Source: Bacillota bacterium
Lineage (GTDB): Bacteria; Bacillota; Clostridia; Caldicoprobacterales; DTU083
Assembly (NCBI GenBank): GCA_029549985.1
Contig: JAKPIB010000031.1
Location: 1 to 64,000, forward strand
DNA length: 64,000 nucleotides
Direction: 5' to 3'
Each line of letters starts with the position of its first letter. Within the stretch, counting starts at the first letter, position 1. Both the position numbers and the translations under genes were made by a program. Below are positions 50,487 to 58,257 of the stretch, piece by piece. Below the pieces are notes generated by a model that searched no databases, was not told the origin of the DNA, and saw only the letters and a program-made list of their open reading frames with translations.

Positions 50487-51244
50487 TGTGTGCAGTTACT
50501 GACTTCGGGGAAGACAGAGAGCTGCTTTCCCATGAAGAGACCCTCAGCCTGATCAGGAAGGCCCAGAACGGAGATGAAGAAGCGAAGGACAGGCTGGTGC
50601 GCAAAAACATCGCCCTGGTCAAGAGTCTGGTAAAGAAGTTTCTGAACCGAGGCTACGAGTATGAGGATCTGTTTCAACTGGGATCAATAGGCCTCATAAA
50701 GGCCATACAGAACTATGAGCCCAAGTACAACGTTCGTTTTTCAACCTATGCTGTTCCATTGATAGTGGGGGAGATAAAGCGTTTCCTGAGGGATGATGGG
50801 ATAATAAAGGTAAGCCGGTCCCTGAAGGAGCTTGTGAACAAGGCTTTGGCAGTCAAGGAGCAGCTCAAGGGGACCCTGGGCAGAGATCCGAGCATTCAGG
50901 AGATCGCAGAAGCAACGGGCAGTACTCCTGAAGACATCATCTATGCCATGGAGGCTGTGCGGACTCCGGCTTCGATATATGATGTGATCTATGAGGATGA
51001 TGACAATCCGATCCTGCTGATCGACAAGATGGCAGAAGACAGCACGCAAATGGAGGAATCCACCAACAGAATGACATTGAAGGATATGCTGTCCAGGCTC
51101 GACAAGAGGGAACGGACAGTCATCATATTGAGATACTTCAAGGACAAGACCCAGAGTGAGATAGCCCAGCTCCTTAACATTTCCCAGGTCCAGGTCTCAC
51201 GGATCGAAAAAAAGGTCCTGCTCAAGATGCGGGAGATGATGTGA
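50486..51244 (+). CDS. sigF: RNA polymerase sigma-F factor
   Basis: A 252-residue forespore-specific sigma factor. Region 2 reads 'NIALVKSLVKKFLNRGYEYEDLFQLGSIGLIKAIQNYEP' with 'RFSTYAVPLIVGEIKRFLRDDG'. Region 3 has 'VSRSLKELVNKALAVKEQL'. Region 4 has 'RLDKRERTVIILRYFKDKTQSEIAQLLNISQVQVSRIEKKVL'. Its ATG overlaps the spoIIAB stop by one base. It directs early forespore genes, including that for sigma-G. A weak hairpin and T-run (about 51253-51288) follow. Confidence 0.97.
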   Translation: MCAVTDFGEDRELLSHEETLSLIRKAQNGDEEAKDRLVRKNIALVKSLVKKFLNRGYEYEDLFQLGSIGLIKAIQNYEPKYNVRFSTYAVPLIVGEIKRFLRDDGIIKVSRSLKELVNKALAVKEQLKGTLGRDPSIQEIAEATGSTPEDIIYAMEAVRTPASIYDVIYEDDDNPILLIDKMAEDSTQMEESTNRMTLKDMLSRLDKRERTVIILRYFKDKTQSEIAQLLNISQVQVSRIEKKVLLKMREMM

Positions 51245-51325
51245 TATGATCTTAGGCTGTTCATTCTGACAGGTCTTTTTTTTATTTAAAGGATTTCACT
51301 TCATCCAGGCCTTGGAATGGTTTCC

Positions 51326-51355
51326 GTATAATACACACAAGGGCTGCACATACTA
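51326..51355 (+). promoter_or_regulatory. Sigma-G/F-type promoter upstream of the spoVA genes
   Basis: GTATA at 51326-51330, an 18-base spacer and CATACTA at 51349-51355. The -10 matches the CATnnTA forespore consensus exactly, and the -35 matches the GnATA core. In Bacillus the spoVA operon depends on sigma-G. An overlapping TATAAT at 51327-51332 lacks a partner at the right distance. Confidence 0.7.
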
Positions 51356-51417
51356 GCTATAGCATTTCGGGCTGATTAGGCCACTTTTATCTATCATGCA
51401 TTGAGGGATGATGTACC

Positions 51418-51579
51418 GTGAGATCCGGAAGGATTATTTTAAGGCTTTTTGTCGCGATTTTACTGCTTGCCGCGATCAGCGCCCTGTCAGTTCTGGCCGT
51501 TGTACATTACCAGGCCATCAAGAACAAGACATACTCCGGGGCAATATACATAAATGTCTGCTATACTGACCTGATATGA
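51418..51579 (+). CDS. Unlabelled 53-residue membrane protein coupled to spoVAA
   Basis: An ORF from GTG 51418 to TGA 51579 with GAGGG 10 bases before the start. The product has a basic N-terminus (RSGRIILR), one strong membrane helix ('LFVAILLLAAISALSVLAVVHY', about 10-31) and a short C-terminal tail with one Cys. Its stop overlaps the spoVAA start as ATGA, and spoVAA has no ribosome-binding site of its own, so spoVAA translation likely depends on this ORF. It lies just downstream of a sigma-G-like promoter. I know no family for it. It could be a small accessory subunit of the SpoVA dipicolinate channel or only a translational leader. Confidence 0.6.
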   Translation: MRSGRIILRLFVAILLLAAISALSVLAVVHYQAIKNKTYSGAIYINVCYTDLI

Positions 51580-52199
51580 ACCGGCACGATCAAAATGGCA
51601 GGGTCATATACACCCAGTTCAAAACCGGATTCAGGGCTGAACCTGGCAAGCCGGTACTGATCGGAGATATCCTTGACATATCCTGTCCCCCGGGGCTTAA
51701 AGACAAAGTCGTGAGGATCCGGGTTTTTTCCGAGGGGATTAAAAGGCCTGTAAAGCTTTCAGCAGTACAGATCGTAGACATCATAACCTCAGAAATCGGG
51801 GATGCGGCCATAAACCATATGGGCAATACGAACATCCTGCTGGTACCGTCAAAACAGCAGAAGGAGAACAGGCTGTTTGCATACATAAGACTTATTCTCG
51901 CCATGATCCTCCTGTTTTTGGGGTCTGCCCTGGCTATAATGTACTTCCATGCTGACGTGAACATGAAGGAGGTCCACAGGTTGATCAGCCGCCTGATTAA
52001 CGGGGACCGTGCCGCAAGTCCCTTGCTGTTCAGCATCCCCTATTCCCTGGGTATTGGTATCGGGATCGGGGTATTTTTCAATGTATTTTCGGGCAAGGAC
52101 AAAAAGAGCCGGCCCGGCCCCCTGGAGCTGGAGCTGCATCAGAGCAAGCGGGAGCTTCATGACTATCTGATCGACATGGAGGAGCAAAATAAAAGTTGA
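51576..52199 (+). CDS. spoVAA: Stage V sporulation protein AA
   Basis: A 207-residue protein. The N-terminal beta domain ('GRVIYTQFKTGFRAEPGKPVLIGDILDI', 'LSAVQIVDII') is followed by a two-helix membrane part. 'YIRLILAMILLFLGSALAIMYFHADVNMKEVHRLI' and 'LLFSIPYSLGIGIGIGVFFNVFSGK' match the signature of SpoVAA. SpoVA proteins form the route for dipicolinic acid into the forespore and out at germination. The gene overlaps the small upstream ORF by ATGA and ends in a TTGA overlap with spoVAB. Overall length is normal. Confidence 0.9.
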   Translation: MNRHDQNGRVIYTQFKTGFRAEPGKPVLIGDILDISCPPGLKDKVVRIRVFSEGIKRPVKLSAVQIVDIITSEIGDAAINHMGNTNILLVPSKQQKENRLFAYIRLILAMILLFLGSALAIMYFHADVNMKEVHRLISRLINGDRAASPLLFSIPYSLGIGIGIGVFFNVFSGKDKKSRPGPLELELHQSKRELHDYLIDMEEQNKS

Positions 52200-52600
52200 G
52201 ATACATCATTTCCGTGCTGACTGCACTTGCCGGCGGGCTGGCAGTAGGCGCAGCTGTTGTTGCATTTTTAACTGTACTGGGGGTTATTATAAGGATAGTG
52301 GAGCTGACCGGGGAAAGCTTCAGTATCCGTTGGTATCAGACAAGCATCATACTGGGGAGCTTGTTTTCCTGCGCCGCGTACTTCCTCGACCCGGACCTGT
52401 CAGGCTGCAGGATACTGGCTGTCCCGGCGGGACTTGTCTGTGGCATCTATATTGGCATGATCGCAGCTGCCCTGACAGAAACCTTCGATATATTGACGGT
52501 TGCGGCAGATACCTTCAGTATAGTTAGGTGGATCTACCTGCTGGTATGGACCGTTGTTTTGGGCAAGATCATAGGCTCGGTCATATTCTTTATGTATTAG
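52196..52600 (+). CDS. spoVAB: Stage V sporulation protein AB
   Basis: A 134-residue integral membrane protein with about four helices: 1-30, 48-62, 68-90 and 110-134. 'ALAGGLAVGAAVVAFLTVLGVIIRI' and 'LPDLSGCRILAVPAGLVCGIYIGMIAAALTETFDIL'-like text match SpoVAB. It acts with SpoVAA in the inner forespore membrane. The TTG start overlaps the spoVAA stop (TTGA). spoVAC, spoVAD and spoVAE do not follow here and must be elsewhere if present. Confidence 0.9.
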   Translation: MRYIISVLTALAGGLAVGAAVVAFLTVLGVIIRIVELTGESFSIRWYQTSIILGSLFSCAAYFLDPDLSGCRILAVPAGLVCGIYIGMIAAALTETFDILTVAADTFSIVRWIYLLVWTVVLGKIIGSVIFFMY

Positions 52601-52625
52601 TTCAATAGTTGCTGCATAGGGAGTG

Positions 52626-52781
52626 ATGTTCAGATTGAACAGGGTCAGGCATCAGATCAGACAGCCTGAAACAGAAGGGAGAAACCCTGAGGAGAATGAA
52701 ATACATCACAAGGAGATAAGTGATATCGCAATAAGCAAGGATATCAGAAATACCGCTATAGGAAGGGATACTTCCGAATAG
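52626..52781 (+). CDS. Possible small hydrophilic ORF after spoVAB
   Basis: A 51-residue frame (ATG 52626 to TAG 52781) starting MFRLNRVRHQIRQPETEG and ending in ISKDIRNTAIGRDTSE. AGGGAG lies just before the start, at a short distance. The sequence is charged, with no membrane helix. The 'EISDIAISKDIRNT' stretch faintly recalls the start of GerA/SpoVAF proteins ('I-S-K-x-L-x-x-N'), and spoVAF belongs to this operon in Bacillus, so it could be a decayed remnant. Evidence is weak, and it may not be translated. Confidence 0.3.
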   Translation: MFRLNRVRHQIRQPETEGRNPEENEIHHKEISDIAISKDIRNTAIGRDTSE

Positions 52782-52806
52782 CGGCGCGGATGAAGGAGGG
52801 ACAGGC

Positions 52807-53016
52807 GTGTCAGTATACAAGATACTGGACCTTGTAGGGTCATCGACCGTAAGCTGGCAGGATGCGGTGGAAAACTGCGTAGCTACTGCTGCCAGGACCA
52901 TAGATAATATAGTGGGTGTAGAAGTGATCAGCCAGACCGCTAAGGTTGAAAACGGCAAAATAGTGGAATACAGGGCCAATGTACATGTTTCCTTCAGGGT
53001 CGAAAACAGGGACTGA
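52807..53016 (+). CDS. Dodecin-family flavin-binding protein
   Basis: A 69-residue protein of the dodecin fold. 'YKILDLVGSSTVSWQDAVENCVATAARTI' has the conserved Trp-x-D/E-A segment that stacks on flavin. 'GVEVISQTAKVENGKIVEYRANVHVSFRVE' completes the three-strand sheet. Dodecins form hollow 12-mers that store or buffer flavins. GTG start behind AAGGAGGG. It has its own terminator and may be co-transcribed with the spoVA genes, which would link flavin storage to the spore, but this is inference. Confidence 0.9.
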   Translation: MSVYKILDLVGSSTVSWQDAVENCVATAARTIDNIVGVEVISQTAKVENGKIVEYRANVHVSFRVENRD

Positions 53017-53037
53017 ACAAGGCTGCAAGAGATAAGG

Positions 53038-53064
53038 AAAGAGAGGCATTTGCCTCTCTTTTCG
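53038..53064. terminator. Terminator between dodecin and the convergent PBP gene
   Basis: AAAGAGAGGCA and TGCCTCTCTTT, nearly without loop, followed by TTCG. The perfect arms with A-run and T-run make it usable on both strands. Confidence 0.85.
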
Positions 53065-53100
53065 TTGTTCTGTCACTTATCTATGCTGTTGTTGATATCA

Positions 53101-55881
53101 TCATCTGCCGGAGTATATCCGTGCCAGCACCGTATCATAAGCAGCTACGAGGCTGTTCATTTTATCTCTGACCAGGTCTGGCTGCAGGTGAGGTATACTT
53201 GTGTAATAGGGCTGTCCGTCTCCTGGCGGCGCTACTTTGCTTTCTTTGAGGGCATTTTCTACTGCTTCGATCGCTTTCTCCAGTACGGTCAGCTCCTCCT
53301 GTGTCATCATGCTGCTATATCTGCGGATGTTGTCATTGATCTGGTCGATCAGCCTGCTTGCCTCAGCCTCAAGGGCAGGCCTCTGGCTTTCGGCTGCCTG
53401 CCACTCTTCAGTGTGCAGGTGGCAGAAGGAATCCCGCTGGGATGGATCGTAGTAGTTCATTTCCGAGTTGACGGGCTTGCGGAATGCACCGGGCACATAT
53501 ACTGCCAGCTCTTCATCGGTCAGCAGCTGATAGGGCGAATTCTCAGGGATCACTACGATGGACTTCCTGGCCAGATGCTCGGTCGGGCAGTAGGGCGTCG
53601 GAAGCTTGCCTGAATACTTGCATATGAGCAGCTCCTGATGCATATCGCACTCTTCCGTCGGTACGGCATAATCGGGATAGTATTCGGTAACCAGCTTGGT
53701 GCAATGCTCATTCGGCAGCTTGCCCGACAGGGCGCAGACCGTAGCTTTGGTGACTCCCTCGGGGACACTTTCGTAGAATGGCTTATTAGGAAGGTCCTTA
53801 TGGATTTTTTCCATGAAGGCTTTCCAAAGGGGGGCTGCAGTCCTGCCGCCTGTACTGTTTGATGCCAGGGGCTTGTAGTCATCTACAGCTATGCCGACCA
53901 CTGCTGTATAGTAGGGGGTGTACCCCGCAAAGAAGACACCTCTGTGACTGGTATTGGTACCTGTCTTGCCCGCAATGGACATGTTGGGAAAGGCTGCCCT
54001 GGTGCCCGTTCCCTTGGACACGACATCCTGAAGTATGTCGGTGATTATAAAGGCGGTGCTTTCCTTGAACACAGTGAGCTTGCGCTGAGTATTGTTGCTG
54101 AGTATTATGTTGCCGTCCTTGTCAAGCACCTTGGTAAAGGAGATCGGCTGGCGGTACTCGCCTTTGTTTGCAAGAGCACCATAAGCCCCGACCGCCTCGA
54201 TCATGTTCACCGTGTCTGTACCCAGGGCCAGGTTGTTCGGCATGGGGTTATCCACATACAGCCGGGAAGTAATGCCGAGCTCTTTGAGCTTGTTGGCTGA
54301 ATACTCGACGCCGACCCTTTCGAGAAGGGTCCTGGCTGAGGATACGTTATAGGATTGAACAATGGCTTGCCGCACCGGGGTAGGGCCGTAAAACTCGCCT
54401 GCTGTAAAATTGAAGGGATAACCCTTGTCACCTCCGTCATCCCAGCCTTTGATCGGGACAGGCACATCTTCTATTATTATTCCCCCTGGATAGCCTGCCT
54501 CAATAAAGGAAGCGTATACGCCCAGGGGCTTTATTGATGAACCCAGGGGGAAGCCCGCTTTAGAGCCGGCCCTGTTGAGCCAGCGCCTTCCCTGCGGTTC
54601 GATCCTGCCGCCGACTATGGCTCTTAGCTCGCCTGTATTATGATCCAGTACGACAGCAGCCGCCTGGGGCTGCGGCAGTTCTATGACCATGTCGCCAATG
54701 ACCTGCCTGCGCACGCTGTCTTTGGGATTGGCAGTCTTGGGATAATTGTCCCAGTTGTACAAGGTATCCTCAACGATCTTCTGGATCTCGGGGTCCACTG
54801 TCGTGTATATGTGGAGGCCGCCGTTTAGCAAGAGGTTCTGGGCTCTGCTGTAGCCTTCATTGCCTGTCCAGCCGTTCTGCTTCATCAGCGCGTCGATGAC
54901 ATCCTCCACTACATACTCGATAAAATAGGGCATGTCATAGAGCTTCTGGTGGCTTGACTCCTCTATGACCATAAAGCCTGCATTCTTGGTCTCATCACCC
55001 TGGGTGTCGAAAAGTGCCTGTTCATATTCGCTCTTGGTGATAAAGCCATTCTCGTACATGAGAGTGAGCACCAGGTTCGCTCTTTTGTACGTGACCTCGG
55101 GCCTGTTCCTGGTATAGATGTTCAACCTGGGATCGAAATAATAGGGGTTCTTGGTGATGCCTGCGATCACGGCACATTCCCTGAGGGTAAGGTCCTTGAG
55201 CTCCTTGCCGAAATAGTTCATGGCGGCTGCTTTTACTCCGTAATTGCCGCTACCGAGGTAAATAGTATTGAGATAGGCTTCAAGGATCTCCTGCTTTGTA
55301 TATTCCTGCTCCAGCTGCAGGGCGAGATAGGCTTCCTGGATCTTCCTCTTGTAAGTTTGCTCCGGGCTGAGCAGGGTGTTTTTTATGAGCTGCTGGGTTA
55401 TCGTACTGCCGCCCTGGACGGTCTCGCTGAGCAAGTTGTTGATAAATGCGCCCACAAGCCTTTTATAATCCAGGCCGTTGTGCGCCATAAAGCGGACGTC
55501 CTCGGTCGCGATGAATGCATCTATCAAATCCTGGGGCATTTCATCGAGGGTCGCCCAGATACGGTGCTCCAGCCCTTTGTACTCGGTTATAAGGTTCCCG
55601 TTCATGTCATATATAAATGAGGTAAGGTTCTGATCCTCTATCCGCCTGACATCAAGGGTGGGGGTACCGTCTACATAAGCCTTGGCCACTCCGAGCAAGG
55701 TGCCAAAGCCTGCGAAGCCTGCGACTATCAAGAAGATGATGAAAAGCCTTGCGGTAGTCACGATTACCGAAAGCACAAAGTTCGGTTCCTTTTTTCTGGG
55801 CACGAGATGGCGCTTAAGCCAGCCTTTTATCTTCGATCCGGCCTTGTCGCCCTTACTTTTGCCTTGGGTCATTCTTCTCAT
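53101..55881 (-). CDS. Class A penicillin-binding protein (PBP1A type) with Cys-rich C-terminal repeats
   Basis: A 926-residue bifunctional peptidoglycan synthase. It has a basic tail and membrane helix (about 37-65). GT51 shows 'AFIATEDVRFMAHNGLD' and 'GGSTITQQLIKNTLLSPEQTYKRKIQEAYLALQLEQEY'. The transpeptidase has S-x-x-K in 'FPLGSSIKPLG', S-x-N in 'QSYNVSSA' and K-T-G in 'IAGKTGTNTS'. After the catalytic domain comes an unusual tail with two related units, each C-x4-SGKLP-x3-C followed later by a C-x2-H ('ECDMH', 'FCHLH'), and then a coiled coil ('LEKAIEAVENALKE'). GGAGG precedes the ATG. It is distinct from the shorter PBP at 42258-44711. Confidence 0.95.
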   Translation of the reverse strand: MRRMTQGKSKGDKAGSKIKGWLKRHLVPRKKEPNFVLSVIVTTARLFIIFLIVAGFAGFGTLLGVAKAYVDGTPTLDVRRIEDQNLTSFIYDMNGNLITEYKGLEHRIWATLDEMPQDLIDAFIATEDVRFMAHNGLDYKRLVGAFINNLLSETVQGGSTITQQLIKNTLLSPEQTYKRKIQEAYLALQLEQEYTKQEILEAYLNTIYLGSGNYGVKAAAMNYFGKELKDLTLRECAVIAGITKNPYYFDPRLNIYTRNRPEVTYKRANLVLTLMYENGFITKSEYEQALFDTQGDETKNAGFMVIEESSHQKLYDMPYFIEYVVEDVIDALMKQNGWTGNEGYSRAQNLLLNGGLHIYTTVDPEIQKIVEDTLYNWDNYPKTANPKDSVRRQVIGDMVIELPQPQAAAVVLDHNTGELRAIVGGRIEPQGRRWLNRAGSKAGFPLGSSIKPLGVYASFIEAGYPGGIIIEDVPVPIKGWDDGGDKGYPFNFTAGEFYGPTPVRQAIVQSYNVSSARTLLERVGVEYSANKLKELGITSRLYVDNPMPNNLALGTDTVNMIEAVGAYGALANKGEYRQPISFTKVLDKDGNIILSNNTQRKLTVFKESTAFIITDILQDVVSKGTGTRAAFPNMSIAGKTGTNTSHRGVFFAGYTPYYTAVVGIAVDDYKPLASNSTGGRTAAPLWKAFMEKIHKDLPNKPFYESVPEGVTKATVCALSGKLPNEHCTKLVTEYYPDYAVPTEECDMHQELLICKYSGKLPTPYCPTEHLARKSIVVIPENSPYQLLTDEELAVYVPGAFRKPVNSEMNYYDPSQRDSFCHLHTEEWQAAESQRPALEAEASRLIDQINDNIRRYSSMMTQEELTVLEKAIEAVENALKESKVAPPGDGQPYYTSIPHLQPDLVRDKMNSLVAAYDTVLARIYSGR

Positions 55882-56089
55882 TTCAAACCTCCGTTTTGAG
55901 TCCGGATTTTATAATATTATATCATACATGGACAGTATCGTGTATTAATACGAAATTACAATTATATTACCATATTGTATAACCATATGTGTCAAAAGTA
56001 AAGCAATGCTAAATTGAGCCATGCCTTCTGCCTGTCAATGTGTCACGTTTTACGCCTGAAGGCATAAAATGTAGGGGAGGCGTATGCTT

Positions 56090-56749
56090 ATGAAGCAGGT
56101 CAAAATCGGGAGGAAGCTCCTTATCATAACCCTGATCGTAATCGGAGCATCCATAGTTGTCTTCGTTCTGATAGATATCGGCATAAAACCAACGATAATA
56201 GCTATGTCCGAAGCAAAGGTAGAGTATATAGCCATACTTGCCATGAACAATGCGGTCAACAAGATCCTGGGCTCGGACATAAAGTATACTGACCTTACAG
56301 ATGTGCTGCTGGACAAGGACGGGAAGATCTCCATGATCCAGTATAATACCATTCTGATCAACAGGCTGGCCCGGGAAACTTCTACCCTGGCCCAGGACGA
56401 GATCAGGTCCCTGGGTGAGGAGGGCGTAACCGTGCCTCTGGGCTCGATCACACGCAGCAAGATACTGTCGGGCCTGGGGCCCAATATCAAGGTCAGGATA
56501 ATCCCGGTCGGTGCGGTCTCCACAGATTTTACCGATGAGTTCCAGCAGGCGGGCATCAATCAGACCAGGCACAAAATATATCTCCAGCTCAGGACCCAGG
56601 TCAGGATAGTCGTGCCCTTGGGCAGTGAGACCATAAACGTTTCGACCAGGGTACCGATCAGCGAGTCAATAGTGGTGGGCGACGTGCCCAACACCTATGT
56701 CAATGTGGCGAATGAAGACCAGATGCTCAACCTCATACCCATTGAATAA
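56090..56749 (+). CDS. yunB: Sporulation protein YunB
   Basis: A 219-residue protein with one N-terminal membrane helix (about 9-31) and a large external domain. 'AMNNAVNKIL', 'NRLARETSTLAQDEIRSL', 'VTVPLGSITRSKILSGLGPNIKVRIIPVG' and 'RIVVPLGSETINVSTRVPISESIVVGDVPNTYVN' match YunB, which is needed for efficient sporulation in Bacillus. ATG 56090 is 9 bases from GGGGAGG at 56074-56080; ATG 56084 is too close. A near-perfect inverted repeat (TTTTACGCC / GGCATAAAA, about 56047-56069) lies just upstream. Confidence 0.92.
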   Translation: MKQVKIGRKLLIITLIVIGASIVVFVLIDIGIKPTIIAMSEAKVEYIAILAMNNAVNKILGSDIKYTDLTDVLLDKDGKISMIQYNTILINRLARETSTLAQDEIRSLGEEGVTVPLGSITRSKILSGLGPNIKVRIIPVGAVSTDFTDEFQQAGINQTRHKIYLQLRTQVRIVVPLGSETINVSTRVPISESIVVGDVPNTYVNVANEDQMLNLIPIE

Positions 56750-56760
56750 AGCCCGTTTTC

Positions 56761-56789
56761 TTTACAGGAGTGCCGACATGTGATATCAT
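56761..56789 (+). promoter_or_regulatory. Candidate sigma-A promoter for yebC
   Basis: TTTACA at 56761-56766, a 17-base spacer and TATCAT at 56784-56789. Confidence 0.65.
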
Positions 56790-56820
56790 TAAATGTTAGT
56801 AGCATATAGGAGGTTAAAAT

Positions 56821-57549
56821 ATGGCCGGCCACTCGAAATGGGCAAATATAAAACATAAAAAGGAAAAGACGGACGCACAGAAGGGCAAGATCTTTACAAA
56901 GCTCGGCAGGGAACTGGCTGTAGCAGTCAAGGAGGGAGGCGGAAGCGACCCATCTACGAACTCCAGGCTTCGCGATGCGATAGCCAAGGCGAAGGCTGCC
57001 AATATGCCCAATGAAAATATCATGCGCAGCATCAAGAAGGCAGCTGGAGAGCTCGGCTCGGTCACTTATGAAAATGTTACATACGAGGGGTATGGACCCA
57101 ACGGTGTAGCAGTCATAGTGGAAGCCCTGACAGACAACAGGAACAGGACGGCGAGCGAGATGCGGTACATCTTCGACCGCAACGGGGGCAGCCTGGGAGC
57201 GACGGGATGCGTATCATGGATGTTTGACCGGAAAGGTGTACTTGTCATTGAAAACACCGGCGATATTGACCCGGATGCCCTGATGATGGAAGCCCTGGAG
57301 GCTGGAGCGGAGGATATCGAGGAGAGCGAGGATGCCTTTGAGATCTATACCGACCCTTCTAACTTCTCAGCAGTAAGGGATGCCCTGGAAAATGCAAACT
57401 ACAAGTTTGTATCAGCTTCCATCGAAATGATCCCGCAGAACACTATAAAGCTTGAAGCCACGCAGGCTGAGCAGGTGGAAAACCTGATAGATAAGCTCGA
57501 GGACAACGATGATGTCCAGAATGTGTTCCACAACCTGGAGATAGTATAA
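56821..57549 (+). CDS. yebC: YebC/PmpR family protein
   Basis: A 242-residue three-domain protein. '[27 protein letters not shown]' is the family N-terminus. '[17 protein letters not shown]', '[31 protein letters not shown]' and '[13 protein letters not shown]' follow. The family was long called transcriptional regulators. Recent work connects members (YebC, YeeI, TACO1) to translation of proline-rich stretches, so either description may apply. It often lies just upstream of ruvC, and here the interval holds an amidase gene and proBA. Confidence 0.96.
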   Translation: MAGHSKWANIKHKKEKTDAQKGKIFTKLGRELAVAVKEGGGSDPSTNSRLRDAIAKAKAANMPNENIMRSIKKAAGELGSVTYENVTYEGYGPNGVAVIVEALTDNRNRTASEMRYIFDRNGGSLGATGCVSWMFDRKGVLVIENTGDIDPDALMMEALEAGAEDIEESEDAFEIYTDPSNFSAVRDALENANYKFVSASIEMIPQNTIKLEATQAEQVENLIDKLEDNDDVQNVFHNLEIV

Positions 57550-57557
57550 CGGCAGAT

Positions 57558-57602
57558 ACCCCCCGCACATATACTGGTAGCAGTATAAGTGCGGGGGTTT
57601 TT
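57558..57602 (+). terminator. Long-stem terminator after yebC
   Basis: ACCCCCCGCAC with GTGCGGGGGT outside, and ATACTG with CAGTAT inside, then TTTTT. The 3' part overlaps the purine-rich region directly before the next start codon at 57606. Confidence 0.88.
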
Positions 57603-57605
57603 GGT

Positions 57606-58109
57606 ATGTATGGCTTGAAACTGGCCTATGACAGGCAAAAGGCATTGGATTATTCCAATCGGTGGGCCCTTGGCAGGAATCCTGCCTACTACGACTACTC
57701 GAACCTGGGAGGCGACTGCACCAATTTCATATCCCAGTGCATATATGCCGGGTGTGGAAGGATGAACTACACAAAGGATCTGGGCTGGTACTATATCAGT
57801 CCCAATGACAAGGCGCCTGCCTGGACGGGTGTGCAGTACCTGTACAACTTTCTGACCAGAAGGACCCTGGACCCGGGGCCTTACGGGCTGGAGGTGGATG
57901 TATCCGAGATCGAGCCTGGGGACATCATACAGTTGGCTTTCCAGGATCCGGGGCAGTTTGCCCATTCCCTCTTCGTAGTCCGCTGTGGCGCCCTGCCTGC
58001 GGTTGATAATATTTTCATCAATACTCACTCCTATGACAGAAAGGATTATCCCCTGTCCGAATATTACTGGACCAGGATCAGATTTCTGAAAATCCTTGGC
58101 GTAAGGTGA
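57606..58109 (+). CDS. Amidase-domain (Amidase_6-like) cysteine hydrolase
   Basis: A 167-residue protein covering just one domain. 'YDRQKALDYSNRWALGRNPAYYDYSNLGGDCTNFISQCIYAGCG' carries the candidate nucleophile Cys in G-D-C-T-N-F. 'QFAHSLFVV' supplies a candidate His. The fold belongs to the putative amidase (NlpC/P60-related) families of Clostridia. No signal peptide or membrane helix is visible, so the protein appears intracellular or is exported without a classical signal. The start codon comes 4 bases after the T-run of a terminator, and GGGGG in the hairpin's 3' arm is the only ribosome-binding site, so translation may be sensitive to folding. Confidence 0.85.
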   Translation: MYGLKLAYDRQKALDYSNRWALGRNPAYYDYSNLGGDCTNFISQCIYAGCGRMNYTKDLGWYYISPNDKAPAWTGVQYLYNFLTRRTLDPGPYGLEVDVSEIEPGDIIQLAFQDPGQFAHSLFVVRCGALPAVDNIFINTHSYDRKDYPLSEYYWTRIRFLKILGVR

Positions 58110-58257
58110 GCGCTTATGGGCCTGCTGTTTGGTCCAGGCCTTCAAACAGAACATGTTTGGCAGGATAGTGCGGCATGGGACTCTGTGGACTTCTTTTCTT
58201 GTAAATGATCATATTTGAGTGTAAAATTATATAAAAACTCTGGCAGGGGGGTCCTTC

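Noticed and set aside
51411-51565. An alternative ATG-started frame (MYREIRKDYFKAF...) overlapping the 51418 ORF
   Set aside because: It has a Cys/Arg-rich, non-membrane text, worse spacing to the ribosome-binding site and no coupling to spoVAA.
56042-56070. Sigma-E-like promoter (GTCACGTT, CATAAAAT) in front of yunB
   Set aside because: The boxes fit loosely, but the transcript would start at or after the ribosome-binding site at 56074-56080, leaving no usable leader.
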